This document shows positions 1 through 8,433 of a DNA stretch of 44,132 bases, piece after piece. The position numbers were made by a program, and so were the translations under genes. Source of the DNA: Firmicutes bacterium UBA4049 (GTDB taxonomy: Bacteria; Bacillota; Desulfotomaculia; Desulfotomaculales; Nap2-2B). The stretch is taken from the NCBI GenBank assembly GCA_002382755.1, contig DFZT01000056.1, positions 1,799 to 45,930 on the forward strand. The letters run 5' to 3'. The notes beneath the pieces are model-generated. The model saw only the letters and a program-made list of their open reading frames with translations, ran no database searches and was not told the DNA's origin. The number at the start of each line of letters is the position of its first letter. Position 1 is the first letter of the stretch.

Positions 1-4
1 GTTG

Positions 5-1246
5 TTACGCTTTGCGGGGAGGACGCATCAACAATAAGGCAATAACAAAACCGACGACTGCCAGAACCGTAACATACGGGAAAAATACCGATACGTAGCT
101 CCCCGTGATGTCACGCAGTTTGCCGGCCAGCAGGTTGCCGATGATGGCGCCGATACCGTAAGCTGTGAAGACTATTCCGTAGTTTGGCCCGTAATACTTG
201 GTGCCGAAATAGACGCCGGTGACAGCGGGCCCGATGGCCAGCCAGCCCCCGAGGCAGAGCCAGAGCAAAGAGAAACAGATTCCATATAAAGATGATGAAG
301 CAGACCCGGAAAACTTTCCGAGCAGAATAGCTGCGATAAATATAATTATGAAGCTCAAAAGAGCCGCGTTGCGGGCGTTTATTTTATCCACCAGGGCTCC
401 GAAGATGGGCCGGCCGATGCCGTTGAAGATGGCGAATATGGATACGAACATGGCTGCAGCAGCAGCATCAAGCTTAAAGAGTTCCTGGCCGACAGGGGCT
501 GCGACGCCGATTGCCATTAATCCTGCAAGAGTGCCGATGATATAGCAAAGCCACACGCCATAAAAACTTCCCGTGGACAGCATTTGGCCGGCTGTAAAGT
601 CTGCTTTCGCGCCGGCTGCCGCTGCCGGCGGGTTCCAGCCTGCTGGTTTCCAGCCGGCCGGCGGGAACTTCAAGGGAAGACCGAGAATGGCGATGATAAT
701 TAAAAAGGCAATTCCCAGTTGGAATAACGCTGCTAACGGACCGGCTGAGTCAATTATTGAGCGGGCCAGGGGAGCGGTAATAAGCGGTGACAGGCCGAAT
801 CCTAAAACAGTCAACCCTACAGCCAAGCCCCGCTTATCAGGGAACCACCTTCCCGCCACACCAATGGGGCAGTTATATGCAATTCCTACTCCAATTCCGC
901 CTATAACTCCGTAATAAATGGCCAGCTGGGACATACTGGTGGCTTTGCCGCCCAGAATCCAGCCTATTCCTACGATAATGCCGCCCAGGATTGTAAACAG
1001 CTTTGGACCGAATTTATCCAGGAACGGGCCGGTGATGGGCATGAGAATAGCAAAGAAAGCAAGGAAAAGAATAAACGGCAACAGGCTTTCTGTGGCGCCC
1101 ACACTGAAAAACGTCTCCAAAGGTTTCCTGAACACGCTCCAGGAGTAAACAGCGCCCAAGCAAATATTAATAATTAGACCTAGAATTACATAAATCCAAC
1201 GACCAGCTTCCGCTTTCATGCCAAAAACTTTTATGTCGTCAGCCAA
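5..1246 (-). CDS. OxlT-like MFS transporter (oxalate/formate antiporter family)
   Basis: This is a 12-helix major facilitator protein of about 413 residues. It most resembles the oxalate:formate antiporter (OFA) branch, to judge from the N-terminal region reading RWIYVILGLIINICLGAVYSW and the repeated Gly-rich helices. OFA proteins exchange small carboxylates such as oxalate, formate or lactate across the cytoplasmic membrane; the substrate here cannot be read from sequence. The track frame opens with a GTG that lies inside the GGAGG ribosome binding site. I therefore place the start at the TTG at 1246, which has GGAGG 8 nt upstream and gives MADDIKVFG. A Pro/Ala/Trp-rich cytoplasmic loop, with KPAGWNPPAAAAG, sits in the middle of the protein between helices 6 and 7. 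It is probably transcribed alone, because a terminator lies just upstream in the end of the neighbouring gene. Confidence 0.85.
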   Translation of the reverse strand: MADDIKVFGMKAEAGRWIYVILGLIINICLGAVYSWSVFRKPLETFFSVGATESLLPFILFLAFFAILMPITGPFLDKFGPKLFTILGGIIVGIGWILGGKATSMSQLAIYYGVIGGIGVGIAYNCPIGVAGRWFPDKRGLAVGLTVLGFGLSPLITAPLARSIIDSAGPLAALFQLGIAFLIIIAILGLPLKFPPAGWKPAGWNPPAAAAGAKADFTAGQMLSTGSFYGVWLCYIIGTLAGLMAIGVAAPVGQELFKLDAAAAAMFVSIFAIFNGIGRPIFGALVDKINARNAALLSFIIIFIAAILLGKFSGSASSSLYGICFSLLWLCLGGWLAIGPAVTGVYFGTKYYGPNYGIVFTAYGIGAIIGNLLAGKLRDITGSYVSVFFPYVTVLAVVGFVIALLLMRPPRKA

Positions 1247-1289
1247 TACTTGCACCTCCTGTTTAAATTTGTTTCAGTGTTTTCTTAAA

Positions 1290-1330
1290 AATAAATAAAA
1301 AAGCCCCTTAAGTAATTTATCTTATAGGCT
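1290..1330 (-). terminator. Rho-independent terminator after the carbonic-anhydrase-like gene
   Basis: Read on the minus strand, AGCC and TAAG pair with CTTA and GGCT across a small internal loop, followed by TTTTTTATTTATTTTT. The hairpin overlaps the stop codon of the gene ending at 1317, so it should end that transcript before the transporter gene. Confidence 0.55.
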
Positions 1331-1694
1331 CCACCTCCCAGTTTTCGTTTACCCATAAGCCGATTAATTGAACAGGATAATTCCACCCGGAAAGGTTTTT
1401 TAGAGCAAGCTTAACCTGCTCGTATTGAGTTTCTTTTTGTACCGGGTTTCCGGCGCAATCATGGTGCGCTACTATTGCAATCAGTTTGGAACCGTGAGCC
1501 TGGATGGATATGTCTACCCTTTGTTTTATTGATTCTGCTCCGGCCGTGTTTTCTGCAAGCATTTTCACCGGACCCGGTTCCGTAACCGTGTCGATGAAGT
1601 CAAGGTTATATTTTTTTCTTAAATAATCGTTTACGGGCAGCTGTGTGCGGCCGTCCATACAGTTTATCGCAGTGCCGAAATTACCCTTAGCCAT
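1317..1694 (-). CDS. Small beta-carbonic-anhydrase-like protein
   Basis: A 125-residue protein with a trimmed beta-carbonic-anhydrase-like zinc site. It has CMDGR (C12, D14, R16) in place of the usual CxDSR, and HHDCAGN (H77 or H78, C80) in place of the family HTxCG. True beta-CAs are about 200 residues, so this belongs with the short CA-like proteins seen in clostridia, and CA activity is not assured. The frame extends four codons upstream, but GGAGGTTGAA sits directly before the ATG at 1694, so translation should start at MAKGNFG. It lies upstream of the OxlT-like transporter, separated by a terminator. A role in bicarbonate handling or in binding another small anion is inference only. Confidence 0.7.
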   Translation of the reverse strand: MAKGNFGTAINCMDGRTQLPVNDYLRKKYNLDFIDTVTEPGPVKMLAENTAGAESIKQRVDISIQAHGSKLIAIVAHHDCAGNPVQKETQYEQVKLALKNLSGWNYPVQLIGLWVNENWEVEPIR

Positions 1695-1835
1695 TTCAAC
1701 CTCCATATAACTTTATTCTTTGATTATGATTTCTATTAATAAAGCGCTGGTTATTTTCCTTGGAATGTAAAAATTCAATATTTCTATCTTTGTTAAAATT
1801 CTATTTAGGAGGTCTGTACATGTCAAGATTTTTTT

Positions 1836-1879
1836 ATAAAAAAAAGAGGCCTCATTATCCAATGATATGAGACCTCTTT
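1836..1879 (-). terminator. Terminator of acs
   Basis: A 13-bp stem with one mismatch (1843-1855 with 1867-1879, core AAGAGG/CCTCTT) is followed on the minus strand by a U-rich run. It lies just past the acs stop codon. Confidence 0.8.
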
Positions 1880-1891
1880 CTTATTTCAGGC

Positions 1892-3862
1892 TTAGACTCT
1901 GTCCTTGACGAGGCCTTCAACAACAGTCGGGTCTGCAAGTGTAGAGGTGTCGCCCAGATTGCTTACGTCGCCGGCAGCGATCTTTACAAGAATACGGCGC
2001 ATGATTTTGCCGCTTCTGGTTTTGGGTAGAAAGTCGGCCCACTGGATCTTATCGGGTGTGGCAATCGGCCCGATTTCCTTACGGACATGGGCGGTGAGTT
2101 CTTTCTTCAGCGCGTCTGTCTTTTCTACGCCGACTTTTAAGGTTACGAAAGCATAGATGCCCTGTCCTTTGAGATCGTGGGGCATTCCGACCACGGCTGC
2201 CTCGGCTACTTTTTCGTGGGCCACAAGGGCGCTTTCCACTTCAGCGGTGCCGATGCGGTGACCGGAAACGTTAATGACATCGTCGATACGGCCCATCAGC
2301 CAGTAATAGCCGTCCTCGTCACGGCGTGCGCCGTCACCGGTTGTGTAAAGGCCGGGGAACTGAATGAAGTATGTGTTCTTAAATCTTTCGGGATCTCCGA
2401 AAACGGTGCGCATCAGGCCGGGCCAGGGTCTTCTGATGCAGAGCCAGCCGCCCTCGTTTACGCCCACTTCTGTTCCGTCTTCCCTTAAAATTACCGGATC
2501 GACTCCGAAGAAAGGCAGCGAGGCGGCGCCGGGCTTAAGCGGAGTGGCGCCCGGGAATGGCTGGATCAGGAAGCCGCCTGTTTCTGTCTGCCACCATGTA
2601 TCCATAATGGGGCATTTTTCTTTTCCGATGATTGTGTGATACCACATCCAGGCTTCGGGGTTGATTGGCTCGCCCACGGTGCCCAGGATTCTGATTGAGG
2701 AAAGATCTCTCTTTAAGGCCCATTCGTCGCCTTCACGCATCAGAGCACGAAGGGCGGTAGGCGCGGTATAGAATTGATTGACCTTAAATTTCTCGCATAT
2801 TTTCCAGAATCGGTCGGGGTTCGGGAAAGTAGGAACGCCTTCGTACATTATACTGGTAGTTCCAAGAGCCAGCGGTCCGTAAACAATGTAGCTGTGCCCT
2901 GTTACCCAGCCGATATCGGCGGTGCACCACCAGGTGTCCTCTTCTTTAATATCAAAGACCCACTTGAGTGTCTGGTATGTGTACAGGAGATAGCCGGCGC
3001 TGGTGTGCAGAACGCCCTTGGGTTTGCCCGTGCTTCCGCTTGTATAAAGGATAAACAGGGGATCTTCCGCATCCAGTACTTCAGGTTCGCAAACGGAAGA
3101 CAGGTTATCGTCAGCCATCAGGTCATTAAACCAAACATCGCGGCCTTCTTTCATAGCTACGTCAAGGCCAATTCTTTTGACCACGATTGATTTTTCAACG
3201 GAGGGGCACTGTGCAAGGGCCTCGTCGGCAGTGTTTTTGCTGTTGACGACTTTGCCGCTGCGGTAGTAACCGTCAACACAGATGAGAATTTTTGAACCGC
3301 AGTCCTGCACACGGTTTGTTAAAGCATCGGCGCTGAAACCCCCGAAGACCACCGAGTGGATGGCCCCGATGCGGGCGCAGGCCAGCATGGCGATGGGAAG
3401 TTCGGGAATCATGGGCAGATAAATAGAAACCCGGTCACCTTTCACGACGCCCTGGTTCTTTAAAACATTGGCAAATTTGCATACTTCATAATGAAGCTGC
3501 TGGTATGTATAAACCCTGCTTTCCCCTTCGGGCTCCCCTTCCCAAATAATCGCGGCCTTGTTTTTACGCCAGGTTGTCAGGTGGCGGTCCAAGCAGTTGT
3601 AGGAAACGTTGAGTTTGCCTCCGACAAACCACTCGTGTTTCGCATTGGCGAAGTCTTCCACCATAACCTTATCCCATTTTTTAAACCAGTCAAGCTGTTC
3701 TGCCAGTTCACCCCAGAATGCTTCCGGGTCCTCAATAGACTTTTTATGCATGGCCTTATATTCTTCCATGCTTTTAATATAAGCCTTCTCAGTAACTTCT
3801 TTGGCAGGAGGAAAAACTCTTGTCTCCGCCATCATGGAGGTAATTGCTTTCGATTCGGCCAT
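1892..3862 (-). CDS. acs: Acetyl-CoA synthetase (AMP-forming)
   Basis: A full-length 656-residue AMP-forming acetate-CoA ligase. It converts acetate, ATP and CoA to acetyl-CoA, AMP and PPi in the cytoplasm. The adenylate-forming P-loop [10 protein letters not shown] lies at about 274-283. The TWWQTETGG core follows, then the YTTGD hinge region with [13 protein letters not shown]. The C-terminal catalytic lysine in [11 protein letters not shown] is at about residue 619; in known Acs this lysine is the target of inactivating acetylation. The start ATG is preceded by AAGGGAG. It stands alone between a terminator and a divergent intergenic region. In a syntrophic or acetogenic lifestyle it would scavenge acetate or feed acetyl-CoA into oxidation. 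The window also encodes an ADP-forming synthetase at 35.8 kb. Confidence 0.95.
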   Translation of the reverse strand: MAESKAITSMMAETRVFPPAKEVTEKAYIKSMEEYKAMHKKSIEDPEAFWGELAEQLDWFKKWDKVMVEDFANAKHEWFVGGKLNVSYNCLDRHLTTWRKNKAAIIWEGEPEGESRVYTYQQLHYEVCKFANVLKNQGVVKGDRVSIYLPMIPELPIAMLACARIGAIHSVVFGGFSADALTNRVQDCGSKILICVDGYYRSGKVVNSKNTADEALAQCPSVEKSIVVKRIGLDVAMKEGRDVWFNDLMADDNLSSVCEPEVLDAEDPLFILYTSGSTGKPKGVLHTSAGYLLYTYQTLKWVFDIKEEDTWWCTADIGWVTGHSYIVYGPLALGTTSIMYEGVPTFPNPDRFWKICEKFKVNQFYTAPTALRALMREGDEWALKRDLSSIRILGTVGEPINPEAWMWYHTIIGKEKCPIMDTWWQTETGGFLIQPFPGATPLKPGAASLPFFGVDPVILREDGTEVGVNEGGWLCIRRPWPGLMRTVFGDPERFKNTYFIQFPGLYTTGDGARRDEDGYYWLMGRIDDVINVSGHRIGTAEVESALVAHEKVAEAAVVGMPHDLKGQGIYAFVTLKVGVEKTDALKKELTAHVRKEIGPIATPDKIQWADFLPKTRSGKIMRRILVKIAAGDVSNLGDTSTLADPTVVEGLVKDRV

Positions 3863-4063
3863 TATCCTGGACTCCCTTCTCGAAATTAGTTTAAAGTTCT
3901 TAAAAGCATATCTTCTATCTTAATAAAAACTGCCCTTTCAAATCACCCCCAAAAAATATTCAGCTATTTTATTTAAAAATTTTACCTTATGAAATTTTAT
4001 TAAAGCAATGAAAGGATGTCAAGGTTTTTCTTGACGCAAATCTTCCTTAAAGGTAAATTGGGC

Positions 4064-4092
4064 TTGACATCAAAACTCATGGGAAGTATTAT
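4064..4092 (+). promoter_or_regulatory. Sigma-A promoter in the acs / thioesterase intergenic region
   Basis: TTGACA (4064-4069), a 17-bp spacer and TATTAT (4087-4092). The stretch 3863-4243 holds no gene. It contains this promoter and a leader of about 145 nt that includes a GGGCA/TGCCC hairpin flanked by GATT/AATC near 4161-4195. I see no clear promoter for acs on the other strand. Confidence 0.75.
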
Positions 4093-4243
4093 TTAACATG
4101 AATTAATGTAGGTTTTAGGCGTTGTGTATATTATTTAAGGAAGAGTTGCTTTTTCTTGTAAGATTAAAGGGCATTGGCGCAAGTGTTTGCCCAATCATGG
4201 TTCAGAGCTGTAATCTTGTAATTCTTAAGGATCTGGTTGCCGG

Positions 4244-4630
4244 GTGGAGGCACTGTTAAAGCCGGGTATTTTGGGGAAAGCTGAAAAGGTTGTAGACAAG
4301 AATGACACTGCCCCTGTTCACGGCAGTGGAAAAATTGAAGTGCTTGCGACGCCAGCCATGATTGCTCTTATGGAAAATGCAGCGTTTTCTTCCGTGGAGC
4401 CTTTTTTGGGGGGTGATTTGACAACTGTCGGAATCTATGTAAACGTTCGGCATCTTTCAGCAACGCCTGTTGGTGTAAAAGTTGAAGCGCAGTCTGAACT
4501 AACCGAAATAAACGGTGGAAAACTGGTTTTTAAGGTAACTGCCTGCGATGAGAGTAAAATGATTGGTTCAGGAACTCATGAGCGTTACGTGGTTTCCAGG
4601 GCAAGTTTTTTAGAAAAGCTAACCGGTTAA
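4244..4630 (+). CDS. FlK-like hotdog-fold thioesterase
   Basis: A 128-residue single hotdog domain resembling fluoroacetyl-CoA thioesterase FlK and its many uncharacterised relatives. The shared features are a Thr in VLATPAM (T36), a Glu in LMENAA (E44), a His in VRHLSATPVG (H70) and the C-terminal motif IGSGTHERYVV. These match the Thr/Glu/His catalytic set of FlK in order and approximate spacing. The general role would be hydrolysis of a small acyl-CoA; fluoroacetyl-CoA as the natural substrate is not implied. The GTG at 4244 is taken as the start, although its upstream AAGGAT is distant and the exact start is uncertain. It is transcribed alone from the strong promoter at 4064. Confidence 0.8.
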   Translation: MEALLKPGILGKAEKVVDKNDTAPVHGSGKIEVLATPAMIALMENAAFSSVEPFLGGDLTTVGIYVNVRHLSATPVGVKVEAQSELTEINGGKLVFKVTACDESKMIGSGTHERYVVSRASFLEKLTG

Positions 4631-4823
4631 TCTTTTAAGTGATTATTGTTGTATGCGTTTTTTTACCGTTCGTTTCTGTCCATATTGAAAAAACAAATAG
4701 CGCCGAAAGGTGTCATTGGAAATCGTAAACCTCATTTTTTAACTAGCTTAACTCTATTTTTAATTTATAGATAGCACAGGCGTATAAGTGTTTTCAATCT
4801 TATGATAAAAGGAGGTTTCTGTT

Positions 4824-6875
4824 TTGCAGCAGCCAGTAGCGATTGTAGTTTTTATTTTACTTGTCATAGTTTCGGTGTTGGCCTTTCTTTATGCTCTCAT
4901 CTGGCGTGTGGGAGTAGTAACTTTAGGCCAAAAGGAAAACAGGTTGGACAAATCCGGTCAGCGGTTCGGGAATTTCATAGTGAACGTTTTTGCACAACGA
5001 AAGATATTAGCTAAAAATATTGGAATTGTGCATTTCTTTATTTTTTGGGGTTTTATTTTTATCTGTCTTGGAGAGATACCGCTGCTCTTCGAGGGATTGT
5101 TCGGCATAAAAGTGCCTTTCCTGAGCACGAGCCCAATCTTTATTACGGTTCAGAATGTAATAGCTGCTATTGTAATAATCGTCCTGATTATAGCGGCATA
5201 CAGAAGGTGGGTATTAAAACCCGATTACCTTTACCGCACTTCGGAAGCAGCCATAATTGTAATCTTAATCTTTGGCGTAGTGATTACCGAATGGTTTGCC
5301 ACTTCAGCCAGGCTAGCCCTGGAGCCGAATCCGGCCGCAGCTTTTGCCCCGGCGTATAGCGTTGTTGTTTCATGGCTGGCAGGCTTAAGCGAAGAAACCC
5401 TGGTGAAGGTCAAGGATTTCTTCTGGTGGTTCCATATGCTGATTCTGCTTGGTTTCCTTGTTTACATTCCCAATTCCAAACATATGCATTTATTATTTGC
5501 TCCTTTTAACGCATTTTTTGCCACTTTGCAGCCCCGCGGAGCTCAGATCAGGCCGATGAATCTTGAAGATGAAGAAGTAACCGAATTTGGTGTGGGGAGA
5601 ATTGAACAGTTTTCCTGGAAACAGCTTTTAGACAGCCTTTCCTGCGGTGAGTGCGGGCGTTGTATGGATAACTGCCCGGCGAACCTTTCCAAAAAACCGC
5701 TGAATCCAAAGAAGCTGCTCAGCCGGCAGTTAAAAGAACACATGCTTGAAAAAGGCACTTTAATGTTAAAGAAAGGGTTATTCGACACGGGTGAGGAGGC
5801 CGCGGATCAGGTTGAAAAAGTTATCGCGGCGGATCGCCAGGCAGCTGAAATATTAGAAAAATCCTTAATCGGAGATGTGGTTACCGAGGATGAGATTTGG
5901 GCCTGCACGACCTGCTTCTCCTGTCAGGAACAATGCCCGGTTTCCAATGAGCATGTTGCCAAGATGGTCGATATGCGCAGGTACCTTGTTATGATGGAGA
6001 GCAGCATTGCGCCCGAGCTGCAGCTGGCTTTCAGAAATGTTGAGAAAAATTCCAACCCCTGGGGCGTTGGCTGGGCAAACCGCGGTGAATGGGCAAAGGA
6101 TCTGGATGTTAAATTAATGAGCGACGACAGCAATGTGGAATACCTTTACTGGGTAGGCTGCGCCGGTTCCTTTGATGACCGGGCTAAAAAAGTCGCCGCA
6201 GCGGTGGTTGAAATTCTTAAGGCTGCCGGAATTAACTTCGCTATACTGGGCACCGAGGAAAAATGCTGCGGAGATTTTATCCGGAGAGCAGGCAACGAGT
6301 ACCTGTACCAGTCCCTGGTTGCGGAAAATGTGGAAACCTTAAATGGATACGGTGTGAAGAAGATTGTTACCGCCTGTCCCCATTGCCTGAATACTCTTAA
6401 GAACGAGTATCCTGCCTTTGGCGGAAACTTTGAAGTTATTCACCATACGCAATTAATCAACCAGTTAGTAGCAGAAGGCAAGCTTGCGCTTAACAAGAGC
6501 GGCGGCGCAGAAAGCCGGAAAGTGGTTTACCACGATTCATGTTATCTTGGCCGCTACCAGCAGGAATATGTTGCGCCCCGGGCAGTTCTGCAGATGGTTC
6601 CCGGTGTGCAGCTGGTTGAGATGGACAGGAACCGTTCGGCCAGCTTCTGCTGCGGCGCAGGCGGCGGGCGGATGTGGATGGAGGAACATCTTGGCGATAG
6701 GATTAACAATATGAGGACTGAACAGGCTCTGTCCAAAAACCCGCAGTTAATCAGCGCCAACTGTCCGTTCTGTATCACAATGCTGGAGGATGGAGTAAAG
6801 GTTATGAGCGATCCGGATGCTGATCCTGTAAAGGTTATGGACCCGGCTGAGCTGATTGTTAAACTGCTGCATTAA
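4824..6875 (+). CDS. Membrane-anchored HdrD-like Fe-S oxidoreductase (NarI-like domain plus two CCG domains)
   Basis: A 683-residue fusion. Residues 1-230 form a NarI/HdrE-like membrane domain with several helices and candidate haem ligands (H70, H204, H220). Two 4Fe-4S motifs follow, CGECGRCMDNCP (C274-C284) and CTTCFSCQEQCP (C361-C371). Two CCG domains of the heterodisulfide-reductase D type come last, with C446, CCG at 481-483 and CPHC at about 518-521, then C573, CCG at 609-611 and CPFC at 647-650. Proteins of this architecture act as membrane electron hubs; near etfAB they work as ETF:menaquinone oxidoreductases in beta-oxidising anaerobes. No etfAB is present here, so the donor is unknown. 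The TTG start has GGAGG 8 nt upstream. It is monocistronic and ends at a strong bidirectional terminator. Confidence 0.88.
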   Translation: MQQPVAIVVFILLVIVSVLAFLYALIWRVGVVTLGQKENRLDKSGQRFGNFIVNVFAQRKILAKNIGIVHFFIFWGFIFICLGEIPLLFEGLFGIKVPFLSTSPIFITVQNVIAAIVIIVLIIAAYRRWVLKPDYLYRTSEAAIIVILIFGVVITEWFATSARLALEPNPAAAFAPAYSVVVSWLAGLSEETLVKVKDFFWWFHMLILLGFLVYIPNSKHMHLLFAPFNAFFATLQPRGAQIRPMNLEDEEVTEFGVGRIEQFSWKQLLDSLSCGECGRCMDNCPANLSKKPLNPKKLLSRQLKEHMLEKGTLMLKKGLFDTGEEAADQVEKVIAADRQAAEILEKSLIGDVVTEDEIWACTTCFSCQEQCPVSNEHVAKMVDMRRYLVMMESSIAPELQLAFRNVEKNSNPWGVGWANRGEWAKDLDVKLMSDDSNVEYLYWVGCAGSFDDRAKKVAAAVVEILKAAGINFAILGTEEKCCGDFIRRAGNEYLYQSLVAENVETLNGYGVKKIVTACPHCLNTLKNEYPAFGGNFEVIHHTQLINQLVAEGKLALNKSGGAESRKVVYHDSCYLGRYQQEYVAPRAVLQMVPGVQLVEMDRNRSASFCCGAGGGRMWMEEHLGDRINNMRTEQALSKNPQLISANCPFCITMLEDGVKVMSDPDADPVKVMDPAELIVKLLH

Positions 6876-6910
6876 GAAACGGCGGAAACCAACAATAACA
6901 AATATAAGAT

Positions 6911-6942
6911 ATAAAATGCCAGTCAAGGTACTGGCATTTTAT
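6911..6942. terminator. Bidirectional terminator between convergent genes
   Basis: A perfect 13-bp stem (6911-6923 with 6930-6942) with loop CAAGGT and A/T-rich flanks on both sides. It ends the Fe-S oxidoreductase transcript and, on the other strand, the ABC importer operon. Confidence 0.85.
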
Positions 6943-6943
6943 A

Positions 6944-7690
6944 TTAATGGGCAGTTGAAATTGCCCTGCCTCCAAGCAGCGCAAGTATATGACTATAGTA
7001 AGCCGGAAAAGGCTCCTCTGCAATATCCCTTTCTCCGAGGGGAAGATTGATTTCCAGAGTGTCAAGGGTTGTTGTGGGTTTTGCGGAAAGAATCAGTACA
7101 AAGTGGCCCAGCAGAAGCGCGTCCAGGATGTCATGTGTAACGAAAACAATTGTACGCGGGTTTTCTTTCCACATCCCGGCAACCTGCTGAACAAGTTCCA
7201 TACGCAGGGGGGCGTCAAGGGATTTAAAAGGTTCATCCAAAAGAAGCAGGTCATGCGGAAATGCAAAAGCGCGGCAGAGGGCAAGCCTTTGCTTCATACC
7301 GCCGCTAAGGACCTTGGGATAGCTGTTTCTGTATTCATATAAACCCATAGCTTTGAGATACATCTCAATAAGATCCTGCCGGCGTGACAGGGTTAGATCC
7401 TGCAATACAAAAGAAATATTTTCAGAAACCGTTTTCCAGGGCAAAAGACGCGGCTCCTGAAATACACAGCTGATTCGCAGGTCGGCTGTTCCGGAAATGC
7501 TGCCAGTATCAGGCTGTTCCAGACCGGCCAGCAGGTTAAGGATTGTTGTTTTGCCGCAGCCGGAAGGTCCAATCAGGCAGATAATTTTCCCCGTCGGAAC
7601 GGAAAAAGAAAAATCATTAAGCACTCTGGTCTGCCCGAATGATTTATAAACATGGTTAAAACCAATATGGTCTAAAGAGATCACTTCCAT
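6944..7690 (-). CDS. ABC importer ATPase, NitT/TauT (SsuB-like) family
   Basis: A 248-residue ATPase with Walker A GPSGCGKTT (41-49), signature LSGGMKQR, Walker B LLLLDEP and the switch His in VFVTHD. It energises uptake with the permease and lipoprotein encoded just upstream. The start codon overlaps the end of the permease gene (CAATGGAAGTGA), so the two are translationally coupled. The family imports nitrate, sulfonates, taurine, bicarbonate, thiamine precursors and similar small organics; nothing here identifies the substrate. Confidence 0.9.
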   Translation of the reverse strand: MEVISLDHIGFNHVYKSFGQTRVLNDFSFSVPTGKIICLIGPSGCGKTTILNLLAGLEQPDTGSISGTADLRISCVFQEPRLLPWKTVSENISFVLQDLTLSRRQDLIEMYLKAMGLYEYRNSYPKVLSGGMKQRLALCRAFAFPHDLLLLDEPFKSLDAPLRMELVQQVAGMWKENPRTIVFVTHDILDALLLGHFVLILSAKPTTTLDTLEINLPLGERDIAEEPFPAYYSHILALLGGRAISTAH

Positions 7691-8433
7691 TGATTCGTTT
7701 TTTGCCGTGACAGACAGGAAAGCAGCCGATCCGTCAGAAGGCCGAGGATAATTAGAAAAAAGGTCCAGGCAAACAGGGTGGCGGTTTCAAGATTTGACCT
7801 TGCGATAGCCATGCCTGCCCCTACTCCCTGGTTGACACTGAGCAGTTCCGCCATAGCCACCGCCCTCCAGGTTGTGCCGAGAGCTGCGGCAAGGCCTGCA
7901 AAAAGGTAGGGAATCACCTGAGGAAAGTAAACTTCCCTGATTATCCGCAGTTTGCCGACACGAAAAACGTCGGCCATCTGCAGCAGCTGCAGGTCAACAC
8001 TTTTAATACCCTGGATTGTGTTAATAATGATCAGAGGCAGGGTGGTTACGAATACTACAAATAACGGAACTCTCGCAAAGCCAATCCAGATCATGGCTAA
8101 AAGAAGCCAGGAGATCAAAGGGATTACCTGCAGAACAACAACCAGGGGTTGAAAAAGACCGGCCGCGGTTTGGTTAAGGCCTATTAAAAAGCCCAGAGGT
8201 GTTCCTGCCAGGACGGCCAGTCCGAAACCTGCAAAGCCGCGAGCCATGGTTTGGCGGCCCTGCTCCCAGAGAAGCCCGCCGACCGCCAGCGAAAAAAAGG
8301 AACGCCATGTTTCAGCGGGAGAAGGGACTATTACCGGGTTGTAAAATCCGGAAATGAATTGCCATACTGCCAGGAGTAACACCAGGCCAAAGAAGGGCGC
8401 AAAATATCTATTTTTTAAGGAAGAATTTTTCAT
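7681..8433 (-). CDS. ABC importer permease, NitT/TauT (SsuC-like) family
   Basis: A 250-residue inner-membrane permease with about six helices and a BPD_transp_1-type EAA loop region around ALGTTWRAVAMAELL. It pairs with the ATPase downstream and the lipoprotein upstream. The frame can start at a GTG at 8448, but GGTGG stands about 11 nt before the ATG at 8433, which I prefer. Either way it overlaps the 3' end of the lipoprotein gene by 26-41 bp, a sign of tight coupling. Confidence 0.87.
   Translation of the reverse strand: MKNSSLKNRYFAPFFGLVLLLAVWQFISGFYNPVIVPSPAETWRSFFSLAVGGLLWEQGRQTMARGFAGFGLAVLAGTPLGFLIGLNQTAAGLFQPLVVVLQVIPLISWLLLAMIWIGFARVPLFVVFVTTLPLIIINTIQGIKSVDLQLLQMADVFRVGKLRIIREVYFPQVIPYLFAGLAAALGTTWRAVAMAELLSVNQGVGAGMAIARSNLETATLFAWTFFLIILGLLTDRLLSCLSRQKTNQWK

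Noticed and set aside
3491..3889. 132-residue plus-strand ORF opposite the 5' end of acs
   Set aside because: Antisense to well-conserved acs sequence; no independent support.
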